Assembly (NCBI RefSeq): GCF_001889305.1
Contig: NZ_CP013074.1
Coordinates: 930,001-994,000 of the forward strand
Length of the DNA stretch: 64,000 nucleotides
Source of the DNA: Dehalococcoides mccartyi
Lineage (GTDB): Bacteria > Chloroflexota > Dehalococcoidia > Dehalococcoidales > Dehalococcoidaceae
Reading direction: 5' to 3'
In this document: positions 8,914-18,014 of the stretch, in pieces
Position numbering within the stretch: the stretch's first letter is position 1
How the letters are laid out: the number at the start of each line of letters is the position of its first letter
Position numbers and translations under genes: made by a program
Notes under the pieces: generated by a model
The model's input: only the letters and a program-made list of their open reading frames with translations
Told to the model about the DNA's origin: nothing
Database searches by the model: none

Positions 8914-9252
8914 ATGGAAAAATATGTGAATATCTTTAAGGCCCTGGCAGACGAATACCGTCTGCGTATACTAAGTTTGCTGTTCAAGCAGGAGTGCTGT
9001 GTCTGTGAAATCCAGCAGGCACTAGGCATAAGCCAAACTTCTGCATCCCGCCACCTGCAAAACCTGCATCAGGCCGGGCTTATAAAACTCCGCCGTGACA
9101 GGTTATGGGCACTTTACTCAGTTGATTTAACCGGCTTCCCGCCTGATGTCAATAAAATCATGCGGGGTCTAGAAGAAATGCTATCTCAAAATCCGCTTAC
9201 TAAGGCGGATTTTACTCGGCTGAAATCCAGTTGCCGGAGAGGTAACACCTGA
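8914..9252 (+). CDS. ArsR/SmtB family repressor
   Basis: 112 residues. Winged helix with RLRILSLLFKQECCVCEIQQ and ISQTSASRHLQNLHQAGL. ECCVCEI matches the metal or metalloid ligand motif at the start of helix 3 in ArsR proteins (ELCVCDL type). The stop overlaps the ATG of the permease gene (TGATG), so the two are translationally coupled. It probably senses arsenic or a similar thiophilic ion and represses this operon. Confidence 0.9.
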   Translation: MEKYVNIFKALADEYRLRILSLLFKQECCVCEIQQALGISQTSASRHLQNLHQAGLIKLRRDRLWALYSVDLTGFPPDVNKIMRGLEEMLSQNPLTKADFTRLKSSCRRGNT

Positions 9253-10283
9253 TGGACTTTATTATCAATCTGCTGGCGGGTGGATTTTCTGCCCTGTTTG
9301 AATATCTTTCAGCCCATGTTATAGCCTGTCTGGTGCCGGCATTTTTTATTGCCGGGGCTATTTCAGTATTTTTGAATCCGTCTATAGTAACCAAATATTT
9401 CGGCAGTAACGTAAACCCCTTTGTATCATACAGTATAGCCTCTGTATCCGGGTTTATACTGGCAGTGTGTTCCTGTACGGTTTTACCCCTGTTTGCCGGC
9501 ATTTATAAACGCGGCGGGGGTATCGGCCCAGCAGTCACTTTCCTGTATTCAGGCCCTGCCATAAGCATTTTGGCGGTTTCCTTGTCTGCCGGAGTACTAG
9601 GCTATGACATCGGCTTTGCCAGGGCTGCCTTTGCCATCATATTTTCTATACTAATAGGCCTTATCATGGCCTACCTTTTCAGCAAAGATAAACCCGCTGT
9701 TTCCCAGCCGGCAGCCGCACTGCCTGCAGATACAGCCCATGAACGCCCCATGTACCAAACCCTTATTTATTTTGGCAGCCTTATCGCCATACTTATATTC
9801 GCATCCGCCAAAAATATACCCGCATTTCTGCTTGCTCTTTTAGTATTGCTGTTCAGCCTTTGGCGGTTTTTCAATATGCCGCAGATAAAAGAATGGCTTT
9901 CTGAAACTTGGCGTTTTGTAAAGCTGATTTCCCCATGGTTAATAGGCGGTATCTTTATAGCCGGGGTTTTGAAAACCCTTATCCCTACTGATTTTATCAC
10001 CAGTTACGTGGGCAGCAATAACCCCATTTCAAACCTTATTGCTTCATTCTCAGGTGCTCTGCTATATTTTGCCACCCTGACCGAAGTACCCATAGTCAAG
10101 GCCTTTATTGATTTGGGTATGGCCAAAGGCCCGGCACTGGCTTTGCTGCTGTCAGGGCCGGCTGTCTCTCTCCCCAGTTTTTTAGTTATCCGCAAAATAT
10201 TGGGCAATAAAAAGGCATTTTCCTATATAGGGTTGGTGATACTAAGTTCAAGTTTAGCCGGGTATATATTTGGGATATTTTAA
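9252..10283 (+). CDS. ArsP/DUF318-type permease
   Basis: 343 residues with about eight to ten hydrophobic segments. The conserved motif VCSCTVLPLFAGIYKRGGGIGPAVTF and the repeat-related LTEVPIVKAFIDLGMAKGPALALLLSGPAVSLPS are hallmarks of the PF03773 permease family, which includes the organoarsenical exporter ArsP. It is encoded between an ArsR repressor and a mini-thioredoxin. The transported substrate is inferred, not shown. Confidence 0.85.
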   Translation: MDFIINLLAGGFSALFEYLSAHVIACLVPAFFIAGAISVFLNPSIVTKYFGSNVNPFVSYSIASVSGFILAVCSCTVLPLFAGIYKRGGGIGPAVTFLYSGPAISILAVSLSAGVLGYDIGFARAAFAIIFSILIGLIMAYLFSKDKPAVSQPAAALPADTAHERPMYQTLIYFGSLIAILIFASAKNIPAFLLALLVLLFSLWRFFNMPQIKEWLSETWRFVKLISPWLIGGIFIAGVLKTLIPTDFITSYVGSNNPISNLIASFSGALLYFATLTEVPIVKAFIDLGMAKGPALALLLSGPAVSLPSFLVIRKILGNKKAFSYIGLVILSSSLAGYIFGIF

Positions 10284-10300
10284 ATACAAGGAGAACCAAA

Positions 10301-10543
10301 ATGATAATCAAGATATTAGGTACAGGTTGTGCCAAGTGCAACAAACTGGAGGAAATGGCCAAAGAAGCCGTACTGGAACTGGGGTTGTCAGCTCAAATAG
10401 TAAAAATAAAAGATATAGATAAAATATCCGCTTATCCTATACTGATGACTCCGGCTTTGGTTATAGATGAAAAAGTAGTTATCTCCGGTAAACTGCCTAC
10501 TAAAGAAGAAATGCTGAAAATCATACTATCAGCTTCTAAATAA
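10301..10543 (+). CDS. Small thioredoxin-fold protein (redox-active disulfide protein 2 type)
   Basis: 80 residues with the active-site motif GTGCAKCNKLEEMA (CxxC near residue 9) and the cis-Pro region MTPALVIDEKVVISG. A clear AAGGAG site lies upstream. These mini-thioredoxins are commonly encoded beside PF03773 permeases and may reduce the cargo or the permease. Confidence 0.9.
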   Translation: MIIKILGTGCAKCNKLEEMAKEAVLELGLSAQIVKIKDIDKISAYPILMTPALVIDEKVVISGKLPTKEEMLKIILSASK

Positions 10544-10557
10544 TATTCCATAAAAAA

Positions 10558-10598
10558 GCCGGCACACTCAAGGTCAAAATACCCTGAACCGTGCCGGC
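10558..10598. terminator. Terminator between mini-thioredoxin and DivIVA-like gene
   Basis: Arms GCCGGCAC (10558-10565) and GTGCCGGC (10591-10598). An A-run before it serves as the T-run on the minus strand, so it best terminates the DivIVA-like gene and may also stop the arsR operon. Confidence 0.65.
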
Positions 10599-10614
10599 AC
10601 TCCCTGAGAATGCT

Positions 10615-11424
10615 TTACTTAACAGCGTTTGCTGCTAGAGATATCTCATATTTACGGCGTACAATTCCACTCCCGTTCGGACTGGCAGGAATTTCATTTA
10701 CCTTGCCTACCATACTCAATTTCTTAAGCACATCCAACAGGCTGTTGGGTTTATTTTCGTATACAATAATTACAGGGTGATTGGGGCGGGGTATCAATTC
10801 CACCACTTCAACCTCACTGGCGTTTTCCAGTTGGTCCATTATTTTGGTAATTTTTACTGCATCTACCGGCGGCAATATTTCCAGTTCTATTTCTTTATCC
10901 CGTACAATTACTTCCTGAGTAGTGGATTCTATAATATCCGAGGTAGCAACCGCTTTGGCCATAAAATCATCCGGCTCACTCTTATTGGTTTCTTTGGTTG
11001 CAGAATGTGCAAGTTCAACAACCGCGGCTTCACCTTCAGACTTAAAATCAAAATCTTTATCCAGACTGTTTACCTGCTGTTTCAGAGTATTCAACTGGCG
11101 ATAAATCTGTTCATATACTTTTTTAGCTTTTTCCTCAGCCTTGGCAAGCAAACTGTCAGACTCCGCTTTAGCTTTGCTTATAGCCTCTTCTTTAATCGTA
11201 ACCGCAATTTTATCAGCCTCCACAACAGTTGCATCCGCCAGCCTTTTTAAAGAATCCAGATGCTCAGCCTGTTCTTTCAGCTTTCCCAATTCAGTTGAAA
11301 GGCGGCCGTTTTCTGAAAGCAGATTCTCAACGAAGGATTTTACCTGCTCAGGATCCAGACCCTTTTGGATTATATTAAATTCGTTATCTTTTATGTTAAA
11401 TATATTAGGGTTGTTTCCAGCCAT
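10615..11424 (-). CDS. DivIVA-like coiled-coil protein
   Basis: 269 residues. The N-terminal NIKDNEFNIIQKGLDPEQVKSFVENLL resembles the DivIVA membrane-targeting region (FxxxxxGYdpxeVDxFL), followed by a long coiled coil (about 35-110). The C-terminal part is soluble and unrecognised (PRPNHPVIIVYENKPNSLLDVL). I choose the ATG at 11424 because GGAGGG sits 9 nt upstream; the in-frame TTG before it overlaps that site. Likely a polar or septal scaffold, by family analogy only. Confidence 0.65.
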   Translation of the reverse strand: MAGNNPNIFNIKDNEFNIIQKGLDPEQVKSFVENLLSENGRLSTELGKLKEQAEHLDSLKRLADATVVEADKIAVTIKEEAISKAKAESDSLLAKAEEKAKKVYEQIYRQLNTLKQQVNSLDKDFDFKSEGEAAVVELAHSATKETNKSEPDDFMAKAVATSDIIESTTQEVIVRDKEIELEILPPVDAVKITKIMDQLENASEVEVVELIPRPNHPVIIVYENKPNSLLDVLKKLSMVGKVNEIPASPNGSGIVRRKYEISLAANAVK

Positions 11425-11750
11425 TTCCGTACCCTCCAATCAGTATGCTCTAACAGAATAGTTGTTTATCTGAGTATAGTTAAATAGCCAATTAGTAACT
11501 TTTAGATAGTTACCTAAGTACCATTAATATTTAGCATCATAACCCTTAACCCCATCAGAAAAACCTGAATTAATTTAGCTATTGCAAGTGCAAATATCTG
11601 TCTTTCCAAAACTAAATTATACCACTGAAACTACCATATCTATACTTTAACTATATCAAACCATAGTACGGGGTTACAAACCCTCAAACAGTTTTTACCA
11701 GCTAAGAATATGCACACAGAGATACCGAATTCAAACTGAAAAGCGGAAAA
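11425..11750. other. Intergenic region without recognisable gene
   Basis: A 326-nt AT-rich stretch between the MFS transporter and the DivIVA-like gene, both on the minus strand. I see no convincing ORF, tRNA or strong hairpin. It probably carries the promoter of the DivIVA-like gene. Confidence 0.6.
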
Positions 11751-13022
11751 TTAATAGCGGCTTAGAGACTGTCCATTAAGACTGACGGTCTTACGAATTA
11801 ATCTACCCCAGATATAAAAACCCACAGCCGAAAGCAAAGCCAGAGCCGCCAGAGTACCCCAAACCGATAAAGCACTGTCAGGGTGAGCATCAAGCAAAGC
11901 ACCGCCTACCATAGGGCCAAGTGAAAACCCCAGCATTTCGGATAAACCATAAAATCCCATATATCTTCCCCTCTGCTGGGGCGGAGAAAGATCTCCAACC
12001 ACCGCCAGAGTAGTAGGTGCAAAAACTATTTCGCCCATAGTGATAACACTCATAGCCAGGAAAGCCATACCAAGACTGGATGTCCAGGCAAACATCAGAT
12101 ACCCGGCAGCATAAATCAAACTGCCCATGACTACTACATGCGACTTAGAGACGTTATGCAAAATCCGGGTAACCGGTAATTGCAGGGCAAACACCATCAG
12201 CCCATTCAAAGTAAGCAGCATGCCATAATCAGCCTCCGAAAAGTGCAGGCGGTCAACTGTAAAAACAGAAAGGGTACTGATAAATTGCCCTACTACTATG
12301 AATAAAAGTATGCTCAAAATGGTAAACCAGAGAAATGCCCTGTCCTTGCCGGCCGAAAATATTTTGGTCAGGCTGACCCATTCCACCGAATTTGATATGG
12401 ATTCTTTGATATATTTTGAAATTATATACAAGGTTATTAGGCAAACGATTGCCCCCACGCCAAACAGATAGGCATAAGGAAGCCCGATGAGCAAAAATCC
12501 CCCCAGCATCGGCCCAATAGCCCATCCCAGGTTGTTACCAATACGTACTATTCCGTAAGTTTCCGTCAGACGGTCTTTGGGGGTAAGGTCTGCAATCATA
12601 GCCTGTGAAGCAGGGCGGGTAGCCATTAAAGCACAACGCAGCAGTATATAGGTTAGAATAATCATCATAACGGGTACATCAAACCCGATAAATATCGTCA
12701 TAGCCCCGTAGATAACGGCACTGGCAACTGAAGTTAACAGCATCACCGGTTTTCTCCCGAAAGTATCCGCCAAAGCTCCTGCAATCATCTGGATAATAGC
12801 CGATGCAAATCCGCTAAGCAGGATAACCAAACCTACTTGAGTCATGGAAAGTCCCCGTTCCTGGTAGAGGTATAGCGAAATAAACGGCAGTGACAGGGAA
12901 AATGCGGCACTGTTTATCAACCCGATAAGGGTCAGTATCCAAACCCCGCGGTCAAAGCGGTCTATCAACCCTGTCTTTAGACGGGTTTTCAAGTATGATG
13001 GAGAAAACCAAAAAGAATTCAT
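11751..13022 (-). CDS. Major facilitator superfamily transporter
   Basis: 423 residues with about 12 hydrophobic segments. The motif-A region ADTFGRKPVMLL sits between TM2 and TM3, and DLSPPQQRGRYMGFYGLSEMLGFSLGPMVGG is typical of drug-efflux type MFS proteins. It stands alone. The substrate is unknown. Confidence 0.85.
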   Translation of the reverse strand: MNSFWFSPSYLKTRLKTGLIDRFDRGVWILTLIGLINSAAFSLSLPFISLYLYQERGLSMTQVGLVILLSGFASAIIQMIAGALADTFGRKPVMLLTSVASAVIYGAMTIFIGFDVPVMMIILTYILLRCALMATRPASQAMIADLTPKDRLTETYGIVRIGNNLGWAIGPMLGGFLLIGLPYAYLFGVGAIVCLITLYIISKYIKESISNSVEWVSLTKIFSAGKDRAFLWFTILSILLFIVVGQFISTLSVFTVDRLHFSEADYGMLLTLNGLMVFALQLPVTRILHNVSKSHVVVMGSLIYAAGYLMFAWTSSLGMAFLAMSVITMGEIVFAPTTLAVVGDLSPPQQRGRYMGFYGLSEMLGFSLGPMVGGALLDAHPDSALSVWGTLAALALLSAVGFYIWGRLIRKTVSLNGQSLSRY

Positions 13023-13222
13023 CTTTAACTCTGGGACAAAATAGCGAATGCCGGACAGCCTGCATGTCCAGCATGTGTTTTATACTTTACTACCATTTTC
13101 CAGCATATTCAAATAAACAGATCGTCTTTTATTTCTTATAGTTCTTTTAGCAGTTTGCCAGCTTCATAAATTCTCCATAATATATTCATAACCCCTGCAC
13201 AGCCGCCCGCTAGACTATAAAC

Positions 13223-14656
13223 ATGTTCAAAAATCCTTTTAAACACCTTTCTGCCGCAATTGCAGGATTTTTTCTGGCGGTAACAATTCTGCTGTCCACA
13301 CCTAATCCCATACTAGCCTGTGATATATCTATTTTACCAGCAGTGCCTAGCGGTGCAAGCGGCAGCGAAATAAGCCTTACGGTAAATGTGGCATTGACCC
13401 ACCGTGTCTGCACAGTGCCAATCAGCCAGACAGATATCACCCTGACCAATATGACACTGGTCAGCCAAACCGACTGGAACAAAATAAATAATTCGCTCTA
13501 TCAAGCCACTTTGATAGTCAAGCTGGGAAACAGCGGAACAGGTACAATCACGGTGGTACGGGAATGCACCAAAGGAGGAGATACTGCCAGTGTAAAAATA
13601 ACCATACAGTCTGCATCGGCAGATGTATCTGTAGCTTTGCCGTCAGATACCATTCCCGCAGTGACTGACCCTCCGGATGAAAATCTAATACCCACCATAC
13701 TACCCGCAGACATTATAAATACGCAGACAAATACTCCTGCCGAACAAGAACTGGGATGGATGGAAGCGATATATCAGGCATTAAGTGAGCCGTACATGCT
13801 AGCTTATATAGCCCTTATGTCGGCCGGTACTATCAGTTTTCTGAAAGGCTGGCGGAAAAACCGCCCTATTCTGATGGCGGTTTCATTATTTTATCTGGGT
13901 TTTTTTGTGGGAGGCTGTCCCTGTGCCATTGGTTCGCTTCAAAGTGTACTCTTGCATACCGGGGAAATGAAGATTTATATGGTTCAGTACATACTTCTCT
14001 TTATCCCCGTAATTACCACTCTTTTCTGGGGAAGAATATTTTGCGGCTGGGTATGCCCAATGGGAGCACTGCAAAATTTTATCTACCGGAAAGAAACGGG
14101 CATAAAGATAAACGCAAAGCTGAACCATTATCTTGGTTTTATAAAATATATATTTTTATTCGCCCTTATAGCTGCGGTACTGATAACAGGTACCACAGTG
14201 TTTGCTCATATAGACCCGTTCAAAGCCCTTTTCAATTTTGATTTCAACTGGTTTACCGGGATTTTTCTAGGTCTAGTTCTCACGGGGTCTATCTTTATAT
14301 CCGGTTTTTGGTGCCGCTATTTATGCCCGTTGGGGGCATTTCTGGGACTGTTGAGCAAACTATCATATTTCAAACTAAAGTTTGGCACTTCCTGCAAACA
14401 TTGCGGCATTTGCCAAAAAACGTATTGCGAATACGGAGTTATAAACGGCAGCGGCAAAGAGCTTAAATTAGATAATTCGGAATGCGTACGCTGCGGAGAG
14501 TGTTTAAAGCGCTGCCCTAAAAATGCAGTCAAACTCAGCCATAACAGGGTAATCCTGATTTCAGGTATCCCCAACCCCGTGTCCCAAGAAATCATCTCCA
14601 AGGAAGAGTTCAAGCCAGATCTTTTAAAAAGCCCTTCATTCGGCTCTGAGCCATAG
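13223..14656 (+). CDS. NapH-like membrane ferredoxin protein with extra exported domain
   Basis: 477 residues. A signal-anchor (about 10-32) is followed by an exported, Thr/Val-rich domain of about 120 residues that I do not recognise, then several membrane helices. Two Fer4_5-like motifs (CGWVCPMGAL and CRYLCPLGAF), an upstream GCPCAIGSLQ, and a C-terminal ferredoxin domain (CKHCGICQKTYC, CVRCGECLKRCP) follow. NapH/RdxA-type proteins pass electrons from the quinone or membrane pool to outside enzymes. No ribosome binding site is evident and no partner is adjacent. Its 3' end overlaps the convergent HPP gene. Confidence 0.75.
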   Translation: MFKNPFKHLSAAIAGFFLAVTILLSTPNPILACDISILPAVPSGASGSEISLTVNVALTHRVCTVPISQTDITLTNMTLVSQTDWNKINNSLYQATLIVKLGNSGTGTITVVRECTKGGDTASVKITIQSASADVSVALPSDTIPAVTDPPDENLIPTILPADIINTQTNTPAEQELGWMEAIYQALSEPYMLAYIALMSAGTISFLKGWRKNRPILMAVSLFYLGFFVGGCPCAIGSLQSVLLHTGEMKIYMVQYILLFIPVITTLFWGRIFCGWVCPMGALQNFIYRKETGIKINAKLNHYLGFIKYIFLFALIAAVLITGTTVFAHIDPFKALFNFDFNWFTGIFLGLVLTGSIFISGFWCRYLCPLGAFLGLLSKLSYFKLKFGTSCKHCGICQKTYCEYGVINGSGKELKLDNSECVRCGECLKRCPKNAVKLSHNRVILISGIPNPVSQEIISKEEFKPDLLKSPSFGSEP

Positions 14657-15119
14657 ACAGTACCAGGGCACTGGTAACCACTGCAATAAATACCCCGGGG
14701 CTAAATCCGGTTATAGCCACACCCAGTGCCGTACCGGCCGCCGGGGCATGTTTCAAGTTCATAACTACCATCAGGAAAATACAAAACCCCACTGCCATAG
14801 CATAAACAAGGGCATCTGTCAGCATACAGTGGTGAGGTATCAAATTTACCAGACAACCAATACAAAAACCCAGTATATGTCCCCAGAATATGCGGCGTGG
14901 TACTGCCGGAGGGGAACTGGGTTGAGTAAAGACAATGAAGGCGGTAGAAGCAATGGAAGCAATGACTACCGCATTTTCTATACTAAGGGTCAAGGCTATT
15001 ATAAAGAGTACAAGCGTGGCCAGAAAGCTTTGAAAAACATACAGCTTCCAGTGTGTTTTAAGTTCACGTATCTGCTTTTGCAGATAACGGTAAACCCTTT
15101 TTAGATAATTAAGCTGCAT
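14610..15119 (-). CDS. HPP family membrane protein
   Basis: 169 residues, about four hydrophobic segments. Features of the HPP family: AFIVFTQPSSPPAVPRRIFWGHILG near the middle and KHAPAAGTALGVAITGFSPG in the C-terminal half. Plant and cyanobacterial relatives have been linked to nitrite transport; the role here is unknown. It overlaps the convergent NapH-like gene by 47 nt. Confidence 0.8.
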   Translation of the reverse strand: MQLNYLKRVYRYLQKQIRELKTHWKLYVFQSFLATLVLFIIALTLSIENAVVIASIASTAFIVFTQPSSPPAVPRRIFWGHILGFCIGCLVNLIPHHCMLTDALVYAMAVGFCIFLMVVMNLKHAPAAGTALGVAITGFSPGVFIAVVTSALVLSMAQSRMKGFLKDLA

Positions 15120-15158
15120 CTAAGTTTCTTCATTACCCCCGGCCACACCAGCCTTTTT

Positions 15159-15395
15159 CTATCCGAAATACATATCCTTGGCAGAAGCTACAAACTCACT
15201 GTTGCAGATAGGGCAATAGAATGCAGCCTTTTCCACTGATAAAACAGTGGTATCATTTTTCTCCACCCGTGACACCTGTGCCTCAAATCCGTCGTTAGGG
15301 CACTTGGCACATATATAACGTTTGAGACCTGTCTCCGTCTCGGTGAAGACTTTGGCATCAGCCAACAACTCGCAAATTAGATCGATATCAGACAT
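15159..15395 (-). CDS. Small zinc-ribbon-like hypothetical protein
   Basis: 78 residues. Two cysteine pairs (CAKCPNDGF near residue 29 and FYCPICNSEF near 60) suggest one zinc site. GGAGGGTTAC precedes the ATG. Family not recognised. Confidence 0.7.
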   Translation of the reverse strand: MSDIDLICELLADAKVFTETETGLKRYICAKCPNDGFEAQVSRVEKNDTTVLSVEKAAFYCPICNSEFVASAKDMYFG

Positions 15396-15581
15396 GTAAC
15401 CCTCCGGATAATATTATTTTTTTATTATACCCTAAAACTGTTTTTTTTAAATCCCGATTTTATATATACAGAGCGGAATATAGCTAATAACAGCTTTATT
15501 TTGCCAGTTTTCAGCCCTGAAATGCATTGTTACTTGACTGCTCAAAGCAAATGTATATTTAAAATTTCCCCAAATAAAAAA

Positions 15582-15604
15582 CCGGCTCCTTTTAGGGGAG
15601 CCGG
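15582..15604 (-). terminator. Terminator after the 83-residue coiled-coil gene
   Basis: Arms CCGGCTCC (15582-15589) and GGAGCCGG (15597-15604), followed on the minus strand by a T-rich tract. Confidence 0.75.
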
Positions 15605-15637
15605 GTAGCTTTCTAATTCAGCTTTGGGTTAACCGTG

Positions 15638-15889
15638 TTATTTCTGGGTTTTGTTTTCATGGGTGGCAAGCTCTGTAGTAATGTCTTCCACCATCTTGTT
15701 AAAGACGTTGCGGATCTTTTTCATAACAGCTTCGGCTGCTTCTTCGCCGGCCCTGCGCGCTTCTTCAGCTGCCTTTCTGGCATCAGCGGCGGCCTGTTCT
15801 GCCCGGATAATACTGCCGTCAATTTCGTCCAGTATCTGGGGCAGGGGCTTGCTTAAGATCTCGTGACTGCCTTTTGTTGGTTGGTTCAC
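15638..15889 (-). CDS. Small Ala/Glu-rich coiled-coil protein
   Basis: 83 residues, GTG start after a strong GAGGAGGAGG site. The middle (about 28-55: AEQAAADARKAAEEARRAGE) is a highly charged amphipathic helix. Function unknown. It is monocistronic, with its own terminator, which supports a real gene. Confidence 0.7.
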   Translation of the reverse strand: MNQPTKGSHEILSKPLPQILDEIDGSIIRAEQAAADARKAAEEARRAGEEAAEAVMKKIRNVFNKMVEDITTELATHENKTQK

Positions 15890-16024
15890 TGCTTTCCTCC
15901 TCCTCTAGCACATCCTGATAGTATTATACAATTTATAAATATTTATTATTTAAGCTACTCATAGCTAAGGTCAAAATAATTTTTTTTATGTAAATTAGCT
16001 TACCGTCATCATCGCCCTGTCAAA

Positions 16025-16058
16025 TACATATCCCGCCGCATAATGGACGGGATATGTA
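16025..16058 (-). terminator. Hairpin downstream of the ACT-domain gene
   Basis: Perfect 11-bp arms TACATATCCCG (16025-16035) and CGGGATATGTA (16048-16058), just past the stop of the ACT gene. The T-run on the minus strand is weak, so terminator function is probable only. Confidence 0.5.
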
Positions 16059-16077
16059 CCATATTTATGTATCAGAA

Positions 16078-16467
16078 TCAGGCTAAAATTGTCTCCGCCT
16101 TTTCCGGGTTGCTTACCTTAAGTACAATCCTGGCCTTACCCGGTGTGGAGTCCAAAAAGGCGTAAAAATAATCTATATTTATATCTGCCTTGCTGAGAGG
16201 CTCAACTACTGTTTTTAAAAGTCCGCTGGGAATATCCGGGATCTCAGCGGTAACCATCATATCAGTACGGCTGGTGAATCCAGCGGCTTTCAGGGCTTCA
16301 GCCCCGTTATCCGGATTATCCAGAATCATACGCACAATTCCAAACTCGTCTGTTTCGCTGACGGATAATGCCCGGATATTTATTTTTGATTTATCCATAG
16401 CCTTAAGTATGGCAGACAGCCGCCCTGGTTTATTTTCCACAAAAACGGAAACCTGTTTTATCATCAT
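16078..16467 (-). CDS. ACT-domain protein (paired with phenylacetate-CoA ligase)
   Basis: About 129 residues with two ACT repeats: KQVSVFVENKPGRLSAIL at the start and MVTAEIPDIPSGLLKTVVEPL in the second half. ACT domains bind amino acids or related ligands. I chose the ATG at 16467, preceded by AGGAGGAAGAGG. It lies 19 nt after paaK in the same unit; ACT proteins often sit beside anaerobic PaaK-type ligases, where they may sense an aromatic acid or amino acid. Confidence 0.85.
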   Translation of the reverse strand: MMIKQVSVFVENKPGRLSAILKAMDKSKINIRALSVSETDEFGIVRMILDNPDNGAEALKAAGFTSRTDMMVTAEIPDIPSGLLKTVVEPLSKADINIDYFYAFLDSTPGKARIVLKVSNPEKAETILA

Positions 16468-16486
16468 TTTCCTCTTCCTCCTGTTG

Positions 16487-17806
16487 CTACCTGTTTTCAG
16501 GTAATTCGGAACGGTCAATAATCCTTTTTGCCTTGCCTTCAGTTCTGGCTAGGGTACGCGATTCAACCAGTTTTATTTTGGCGCGTATCCCCAGCACACT
16601 ATCCAGTTCGGCCTGAAGTTTTTTCTGAAGGGCATTCAAGCGGGACATCTCATCAGAGAAAATGCCTTCGGAAACCTCCACCCATATTTCCAATTCGTCC
16701 GAGGCAAAGGCATTGTGTCTGTCCACTATTATCTGGTAATGGGGTTCGATACCCTCTACAGTAAGCAATACACTCTCAATCTGCGAGGGGAATACTGAAA
16801 CACCTCTAACCCGTATCATGTCATCACTGCGGCCGGTAATTTGGGACATACGTACCATAGTCCTGCCGCAGCCGCATTTTTCGGGCATCAGACTGGTAAT
16901 ATCTTTTGTCCTGAAACGCAGTACCGGCTGGGCCTCTTTATTGATGGTAGTGATTACCAGTTCACCTTTCTGGCCATACGGAAGCACTTCACCTGTTTCA
17001 GGGTTTATTATTTCGACCAGAAAATTATCCTCCCAGATGTGTAAGCCGCACTTCTCGGGACATTCCATAGCTACACCCGGTCCGGTTATTTCAGTCAAGC
17101 CATATATATTCAGGGCAGTAATACCCAGTTTGGTTTCTATCTCACGGCGCATATTTTCACTCCATGGCTCGGCACCCATAATGCCAAGCTTGAGCGACGA
17201 ATTATGGAAATCCAGTCCCATTTCGCTACCGGCTTCATACATTATCAGAGCATAAGACGGGGTGCAGGTAATCACGGTGGTACCTAAATCCTGAAGCAGC
17301 ATAAGCTGCCGTTTTGTGTTGCCGGTAGAAGCTGGAACTACCGCCACCCCCATTTTCTCCGCCCCGTAATGAATACCCAAACCGCCGGTAAAAAGTCCGT
17401 ACCCGTAGGCATTTTGCAGGATATCTTCTGGCACAACACCGGCGCAGCTTAAGGAGCGGGCTACCAGTTCAGCCCAGGTATCCACATCTTTAGCAGTATA
17501 GGGGGCGATTACCGGTTTACCTGTAGTGCCAGAAGAGGATTGAATACGGGATATCTCATTTTTTGGCACACAGCATAACCCGAAAGGATAATTCTGACGG
17601 AAATCTTCTTTACTGGTGAAAGGCAGCCGGGCAATATCTTTCAGGGTTTTAATATCTGCGGGTTTTACCCCCAATTTGTTCATACTCTGGCGGTAAAACG
17701 TATTTCTTTCATAGATATAAGAGACTGTTTCTTTAAGCCTTTTCAACTGCAGCAGGTCCAGCTGCTGTCTGGGCAGCGTTTCATATTCGGGGTTACGTAT
17801 AACCAC
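16487..17806 (-). CDS. paaK: Phenylacetate-CoA ligase (AMP-forming)
   Basis: 439 residues, full length. ATP-binding motif SSSGTTGKPVIAPYT (near residue 90), YGLTEITGPGVAMEC, FRTKDIT, and the C-terminal DMIRVRGVSVFPSQIESVL match PaaK. It activates phenylacetate or a related aryl acid to its CoA thioester, likely as part of aromatic amino-acid or arylpyruvate metabolism. GGAGGAGC precedes the start; the ACT gene follows. Confidence 0.85.
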   Translation of the reverse strand: MVIRNPEYETLPRQQLDLLQLKRLKETVSYIYERNTFYRQSMNKLGVKPADIKTLKDIARLPFTSKEDFRQNYPFGLCCVPKNEISRIQSSSGTTGKPVIAPYTAKDVDTWAELVARSLSCAGVVPEDILQNAYGYGLFTGGLGIHYGAEKMGVAVVPASTGNTKRQLMLLQDLGTTVITCTPSYALIMYEAGSEMGLDFHNSSLKLGIMGAEPWSENMRREIETKLGITALNIYGLTEITGPGVAMECPEKCGLHIWEDNFLVEIINPETGEVLPYGQKGELVITTINKEAQPVLRFRTKDITSLMPEKCGCGRTMVRMSQITGRSDDMIRVRGVSVFPSQIESVLLTVEGIEPHYQIIVDRHNAFASDELEIWVEVSEGIFSDEMSRLNALQKKLQAELDSVLGIRAKIKLVESRTLARTEGKAKRIIDRSELPENR

Positions 17807-18014
17807 TTGCTCCTCCTAATATAGCGGGAACTATTACAGGGTAAACGCCATTACCAAAATAGTATTGCTTTTACCGAAATAACAGAAAATATTTTACCCC
17901 TTTTTCTTAAAATGAGGAAATGTTTTGTTCATAAAAAAGCCCCAGTCGAAACACAGGCTTGCATACTCTTTCAGCATCGCATATGACGGCTCTAATATTC
18001 AGACAAAATTTATA

